This document shows, piece after piece, positions 59,880-64,000 of a stretch of 64,000 nucleotides of DNA. Origin of the DNA: Myxococcus hansupus (GTDB lineage Bacteria; Myxococcota; Myxococcia; Myxococcales; Myxococcaceae); assembly GCF_000280925.3 (NCBI RefSeq), contig NZ_CP012109.1, positions 7,894,501 through 7,958,500 of the forward strand, read 5' to 3'. Under the pieces are notes generated by a model, which was given only the letters and a program-made list of their open reading frames with translations, made no database searches and was not told the DNA's origin. Both the position numbers and the translations under genes were made by a program. Positions within the stretch are counted from its first letter, which is position 1, and every line of letters starts with the position of its first letter.

Positions 59880-60842
59880 ATGCCGAACGTGCCGCCGTGG
59901 ATGTGGATGGCCTTCTGGGCCACGGTGTTGGTGCTGCTCGCGGTGGACCTGCTCGCCCATCGCGGGCGGCATGGCGAGTCCCACCGCGCCGCCATTGTCT
60001 GGAGCGGCGTCTGGATTGCCGCGGGGTTGCTCTTCGACGTCCTCATCTGGCGGGTGCTGGGGGCGCGGGCCGCGCAGGAATACCTGGCGGCCTACTTCAT
60101 CGAGAAGAGCCTCAGCCTGGACAACGTCTTCGTCTTCCTCGTCATCTTTCGCAGCCTGGCCATCCCCACGCGCGTCCAGCACCAGGTGCTCTTCCTGGGC
60201 ATCTTCGGAGCGCTCGTCTTCCGCGCGCTCTTCATCTTCCTGGGCGCGGCGGCCATGGAGCGCTGGGGCTGGGTGTCCTACGTCTTCGGCGGCATCCTGC
60301 TCTTCACCGCCTGGCGCGTGCTGCGCGAGAACCCCGCCGAGCAGTCCGACAACAAGGCCGTCCGCTGGCTCGCGAAGCGGCTGCCGGTGACGCACCAACT
60401 CCACGGCAAGTCCTTCATCGCCAGGCTCGCGGATGGTCGGCGCGTGGCCACGCCGCTGCTGCTGGCCCTGCTGGGGCTGGAGCTGACGGACATCGTCTTC
60501 GCGGTGGACTCGGTGCCCGCGGCCTTCGCGATTACCGACCAGACGTTCGTGCTCTACAGCTCCAACGCCTTCGCCATCCTGGGGCTGCGCGCGCTCTACC
60601 TGGTGCTCGCGGGCACGGTGGGCAAGCTGCGCTACCTGCACTACGGATTGGCGGGCGTGCTCGCGTTCGCGGGGCTGAAGATGGTGCTGGAGCCCTGGCT
60701 CCACGTCCCGCCCATGACGTCCGTGGTCATCATCGTCGCGCTCATTACCGCGGCCGTGTGGGCCAGCCAGCGCGCCCGGCGACGGGAGGCACGCGCCCAG
60801 GGGACCTCCCGGCCCGACACCACCCGGAAACGGGAGGCATGA
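59880..60842 (+). CDS. TerC/Alx-family membrane protein
   Basis: 320 aa with about nine helices. Signature segments are YFIEKSLSLDNVFVFLVIF and LLALLGLELTDIVFAVDSVPAAFAIT, the conserved acidic intramembrane motifs of TerC proteins. These are linked to manganese export/metallation of exported proteins or tellurite resistance in various bacteria. The tail is basic and cytoplasmic. No yybP-ykoY (manganese) riboswitch is visible in the 131-bp leader, although such elements often precede homologues. Convergent with the 60875 gene. Confidence 0.92.
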   Translation: MPNVPPWMWMAFWATVLVLLAVDLLAHRGRHGESHRAAIVWSGVWIAAGLLFDVLIWRVLGARAAQEYLAAYFIEKSLSLDNVFVFLVIFRSLAIPTRVQHQVLFLGIFGALVFRALFIFLGAAAMERWGWVSYVFGGILLFTAWRVLRENPAEQSDNKAVRWLAKRLPVTHQLHGKSFIARLADGRRVATPLLLALLGLELTDIVFAVDSVPAAFAITDQTFVLYSSNAFAILGLRALYLVLAGTVGKLRYLHYGLAGVLAFAGLKMVLEPWLHVPPMTSVVIIVALITAAVWASQRARRREARAQGTSRPDTTRKREA

Positions 60843-60874
60843 GCCAGGAGCCCCTGGAAACCTCGCACGACGAC

Positions 60875-61708
60875 TCAGTCCACGTCGACGGCCTGCCCGT
60901 GGGCGCCCGCGCCACCCAGCACGAAGCCGTCGAAGGCCACGTTGGCCATCAGCTCCACGCGCTCCTTGTGCTTCTTCAGGAGCTCCACGTTGGCGGTGGC
61001 CGCCTTCTTGGACTCCTCGGACAGCGGCTCCACTTCGTCGTTCGCGCTGTCCGCCTCAATCGAGTCGAGCGTGTCCTGGAGCTGCGCCCGTGACTCCTCC
61101 AACTGCGCGCGCTCCGCGTCGGTGAGCGAGTCACCCGCCAGCCGCTTGTCCACTTCCGCGAGCTGGGTGGCCATCATCTTCTTGCCCTGCTCGGCCATGC
61201 CGCGAATTTGGTCCGTGCTGTCCGCCACCATGGAGGCGTAGACGGTGCCGGTGATGCTCTGGAACTCAGCGGGCGACATCCCCTGCGTCTTGAGCGCGCC
61301 GATGTACGCGGTGCGCACGTCCACCATGAGCGCCATGAACATGTTCGCCGCGTCCATGGCCGCGTTGAAGCCCGCCTTCCCTTCCGCGTCGCCCTCGTGC
61401 TTCGCCTCGAACTCCTTGGACTTCACCTCGAAGTCCTTGAACGCGGGCAGGGCGGCCTCACGCACCGACAGGTAGGCGAGCAGCCGCTTCTCGTCGAGCG
61501 GCAGCACCTGGCCCTCCGGCGGCGGCGTGAAGGGGTTGCTGGAGTTGAGCTGCTGCAGCTCCTGCTCCTGCGTCTGCATCTTCTGCACGGCCTCGAAGCT
61601 GCCGCCGAACGTGTTCTTGGCCCAGATGCCACCCGCCAGCAGCAAGCCGATACCCGCCAGGACGAAGACACCACAGCCGATGCCCAGTCCGATGAGGACC
61701 TTCTTCAT
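60875..61708 (-). CDS. Membrane-anchored helical protein, 277 aa
   Basis: A single N-terminal helix (VLIGLGIGCGVFVLAGIGLLLAGG) anchors a soluble, highly helical Glu/Ala/Lys-rich domain. That domain includes long coiled-coil stretches (QMATQLAEVDKRL type, DAERAQLEESRAQLQDTLDSIEAD) and many Met residues in the centre (MDAANMFMALMVDV). GGAGG is five bases before ATG 61708. No known domain is recognised. It lies 39 bp downstream of the large histidine kinase on the same strand and may be co-transcribed with it. Confidence 0.75.
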   Translation of the reverse strand: MKKVLIGLGIGCGVFVLAGIGLLLAGGIWAKNTFGGSFEAVQKMQTQEQELQQLNSSNPFTPPPEGQVLPLDEKRLLAYLSVREAALPAFKDFEVKSKEFEAKHEGDAEGKAGFNAAMDAANMFMALMVDVRTAYIGALKTQGMSPAEFQSITGTVYASMVADSTDQIRGMAEQGKKMMATQLAEVDKRLAGDSLTDAERAQLEESRAQLQDTLDSIEADSANDEVEPLSEESKKAATANVELLKKHKERVELMANVAFDGFVLGGAGAHGQAVDVD

Positions 61709-61747
61709 GAAACCCTCCAGGGAAGACGTGTCACCACGGACCCAGTG

Positions 61748-64000
61748 CTAGCCGGGCTCGTCTCCTGGAGCAAGGGCCTCGGCGTCAGAGGTGGGGGGCG
61801 GCGTCCCCCGAGGCAGGCGAACCAGGAAGGTCGTCCCGTCATGCGCGGAGGAGTGGACGCGGATGGCGCCGCCGTGCGCATCGACAATGTGTTTCACGAT
61901 GAAGAGGCCCAAACCCAGCCCACCCCGAGGCCCCTTGTGCTCGGGGCGCTTCATGGGCTCGAACATGCGGGGCCGCAGCTCCGGGTCAATGGGTGGCCCG
62001 GGGTTGTGCACGGTCAGCACGACGCTGTCGCGCAGGCCACGCGTGCGCACGCACACGACACCGCCATCCGGGCTGTAGCTGAGCGCGTTGTTGACCAGGT
62101 TGGTGATGACCTGCGCCAGCCGGTCCGGGTCCCACGCGCCATATCCATCGCCCCGGCACTCGAACTCCAGCGTCCGTTCGGGCCGGGCGAGCCGGACCTC
62201 CTCCACCACGTGCCGCGTCAGCACGTGCAGGTCCACCCACTGGGACTCCATGGGGATGCCACCGCCCAGGCGGGCCTGGGTGAAGTCGAGCAAATCCCTG
62301 AGCATGCGCGTGGCGCGCCCCGCGCTGGAGAGGATGCGGCCCAGCGCCTTGCGCTGCCGGTCATCCTGACCGTCCCGCCGGAGCAGCGCGGTGGCGGCCA
62401 TGCTGATGGCGGAGAGGGGATTGCGCAGGTCATGGCTGACGATGCCGATGAGGAGCTGCTCGAACTCCGCCCGCCGCTTCGCCTCCTGCTCGGTGGCCCG
62501 CTGCTCGGAGATGTCCTGCATGGCGCCCACCATGCGCACCGCGCGGCCGTCGGCATCGCGCACCACCTGCCCCCGGTCGGCGATGACGGCCCAGCTCCCG
62601 TCTCCCCGCAGGAAGCGGTACTCGTCCGTCCAATGCGCCGCACCCTGGTCGATGACCATCTGGATGTCTTGCGCCACCCGTTCCCGGTCCTCCGGATGGA
62701 TGCGGGCGCTCCACCCGTCGACGTTGAGCGCCGCCTCCTCGACGGTCAACCGGAACTGGACGGCGGCCAGCTCACTCCATTCGATGTCCCCCGTGTCCAG
62801 GTTCCAGTCGTAGATGACGTCGCTCGTCGCCAACGTGGCCAGCCGGTAACGCATCTCCGACTGGCGCAGCACTTCTTCCGCGCGGCGCCGCTCGGAGATG
62901 TCCAATGACACACCCGCCACGCTCACCACGTTGCCGTCCGGGCCGATGACGGGAGACACGCCCGTCATGAACCAGGACCCGCTCATCTCCACTTCCAGGA
63001 TGAAGGACTCGCCCTCCTGGGCACGCATCGTGGCGGCCAGCAGGTCCGGACGGTCCCGGTATACGTCGTAGGCGGAGCGCCCCACGTACGCGCCTCGCTC
63101 CAGCCCCAGCGCGCTCAGCCGCTCGCCCTCGAAGAGGGTGATGACGCCCTGCGCGTCCGTGGCCCAGAGGACGACGGGCAACTGCGTGACGATGCGGCGC
63201 AGATGCTCGCGGGCTTCATCCCGCTCGCGCTCCAGCCGCTTCGCCTCCGTGGAGTCCGTGGAGAAGCCACACACGCCCATGACCCGGCCCTGCGCATCCG
63301 GCAGGGGGAACTTGAGCGTCTGGAACACGTGCACGCCGTCGTGCAGTGACACGTGTTCGTCGGTGGTGAACTGCTTGCCGGTGACCAGGACCTGCCTGTC
63401 ATTGCCGGAGAAGATTTCGGCCACCTCCGCGCTGAACAGCTCGTGGTCCGTGCGGCCCACCACGTCGCGCCGGAGCAGGCCGGACGCCTTTTCGAAGCCG
63501 TGGTTCACGTACAGATACCGGCCCGCCGTGTCCTTCGCGTAGACCACCGTCGGCGCATGGTCGAGCAGCCCATGCAGCCAGGCGCCCGGCGCGCGCTCGT
63601 CCTCCAGGGAGGACTGCCCCACCGCCTCCTCGAGCCCGATGTCCAACACCTGGTTCAAGGCGCGCAGCTCCGCCAGTCCAGGGGTCCATCCCTCCGCCTC
63701 CAGCGTGTCGAAGATGGCGCTTCGCAGCGCCCCGTATTCGAGCACCAGCGCGCGCATGCTGAAGCCCGCCAGATAGCGCTCCCGCCCATGCTCCCGGCCC
63801 AGGGCGCGGGCATGCGCCAGCCGGGTCTCCGCGGATTCGGTCCGCAACACCGCGCCCAGCTCGGCCACCAGCTTCCGCATCCCCACCGGGTGCTCTCGCT
63901 CTGGAGGCACCAGCGCCCCGAGCACGGAGCCCACGCCCACCCGCCAGCGCAGGGCAATCTCCTCCCGAAGGGCCTCGAGCAGGTCCGGGAGCGTGCGCGG
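61748..64000 (-). CDS. Multi-PAS sensor histidine kinase with RsbRD-like N-terminus (5' truncated)
   Basis: The frame is open to base 64000, so the start is outside; at least 750 residues are present. The visible N-terminus (LPDLLEALREEIALRW, then HGRERYLAGFSMRALVLEYGALRSAIF) resembles the RsbRD-type N-terminal sensor domain found on stressosome-like proteins and some kinases. Three PAS/PAC units follow (markers VGRTDHELF, SLDISERRR, MQDISEQRA). HisKA has VSHDLRNPLSAISMAA, then N-box ITNLVNNALSYSP, a degenerate G1 NPGPPIDPE (Asp replaced) and GGLGLGLFIVKHIVDAHGG. A cytosolic orphan kinase without an adjacent regulator. Confidence 0.9.
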   Translation of the reverse strand, partial: PRTLPDLLEALREEIALRWRVGVGSVLGALVPPEREHPVGMRKLVAELGAVLRTESAETRLAHARALGREHGRERYLAGFSMRALVLEYGALRSAIFDTLEAEGWTPGLAELRALNQVLDIGLEEAVGQSSLEDERAPGAWLHGLLDHAPTVVYAKDTAGRYLYVNHGFEKASGLLRRDVVGRTDHELFSAEVAEIFSGNDRQVLVTGKQFTTDEHVSLHDGVHVFQTLKFPLPDAQGRVMGVCGFSTDSTEAKRLERERDEAREHLRRIVTQLPVVLWATDAQGVITLFEGERLSALGLERGAYVGRSAYDVYRDRPDLLAATMRAQEGESFILEVEMSGSWFMTGVSPVIGPDGNVVSVAGVSLDISERRRAEEVLRQSEMRYRLATLATSDVIYDWNLDTGDIEWSELAAVQFRLTVEEAALNVDGWSARIHPEDRERVAQDIQMVIDQGAAHWTDEYRFLRGDGSWAVIADRGQVVRDADGRAVRMVGAMQDISEQRATEQEAKRRAEFEQLLIGIVSHDLRNPLSAISMAATALLRRDGQDDRQRKALGRILSSAGRATRMLRDLLDFTQARLGGGIPMESQWVDLHVLTRHVVEEVRLARPERTLEFECRGDGYGAWDPDRLAQVITNLVNNALSYSPDGGVVCVRTRGLRDSVVLTVHNPGPPIDPELRPRMFEPMKRPEHKGPRGGLGLGLFIVKHIVDAHGGAIRVHSSAHDGTTFLVRLPRGTPPPTSDAEALAPGDEPG

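Overview
This 64-kb window is GC-rich chromosomal DNA from a myxobacterium (Myxococcota), most like the Myxococcus/Corallococcus group. The signs are a Ser/Thr kinase fused to a PilZ domain, many PAS/GAF histidine kinases, a sigma-54 activator with an N-terminal helix-turn-helix, numerous lipoproteins and Cys-rich secreted proteins, and an IF-3 with a non-AUG start and a long acidic Ala-rich C-terminal tail like Myxococcus Dsg. I see no rRNA, tRNA, CRISPR array or intact mobile element. Names rest on motifs read by eye; no database search was run.

Layout. 1-2.7 kb: the end of the kinase-PilZ gene and a less GC-rich islet of two orphan genes. 3-13.4 kb: neutral ceramidase, a PAS/GAF histidine kinase, a histone-deacetylase-like enzyme coupled to a hexapeptide acyltransferase, a PAP2 phosphatase, ExbD, a TM2-like protein and an aldehyde dehydrogenase. 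13.4-21 kb: small exported proteins, then a tandem triplication of one exported protein family. Each copy carries the same sigma-54 (-24/-12) promoter and an upstream dyad at identical spacing. A membrane protein follows, then, beyond one minus-strand gene, a sigma-54 activator whose frame is broken by a 1-base shift in a C-run. 21-29.7 kb: heme A synthase, an osmoprotectant ABC system with substrate-binding and permease domains fused, a lipoprotein, a DUF4142-type protein, an MscS channel and a UGT-type glycosyltransferase.

29.7-36.6 kb: four consecutive minus-strand genes for exported proteins, one with a vitellogenin-like N-terminus plus HEAT repeats. 36.7-43.7 kb: a family of trypsin-like lipoprotein proteases. 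Two copies look active, one has lost both catalytic His and Ser, and a fourth is reduced by an internal deletion to promoter plus C-terminal domain. An IS5-type transposase remnant lies among them. 43.7-53.8 kb: a five-gene alpha-2-macroglobulin operon resembling E. coli yfaPTSQ and Pseudomonas mag. Its macroglobulin keeps a CLEQ thioester, and its last gene joins an HExxH region, a penicillin-binding transpeptidase-like domain and a SpoIID-like domain. 54-64 kb: infC, a beta-helix lipoprotein, a degenerate GspE/PilT-like NTPase, a DUF938 methyltransferase, a TonB-like protein, a TerC protein, a membrane-anchored helical protein and the 3' part of a large histidine kinase that runs off the right edge.

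Most of the content concerns the cell envelope, secretion and signalling. The strongest leads are the sigma-54-linked triplicated module, the protease family with a pseudoprotease and a deleted copy, and the macroglobulin operon that mixes features of the two known bacterial types.
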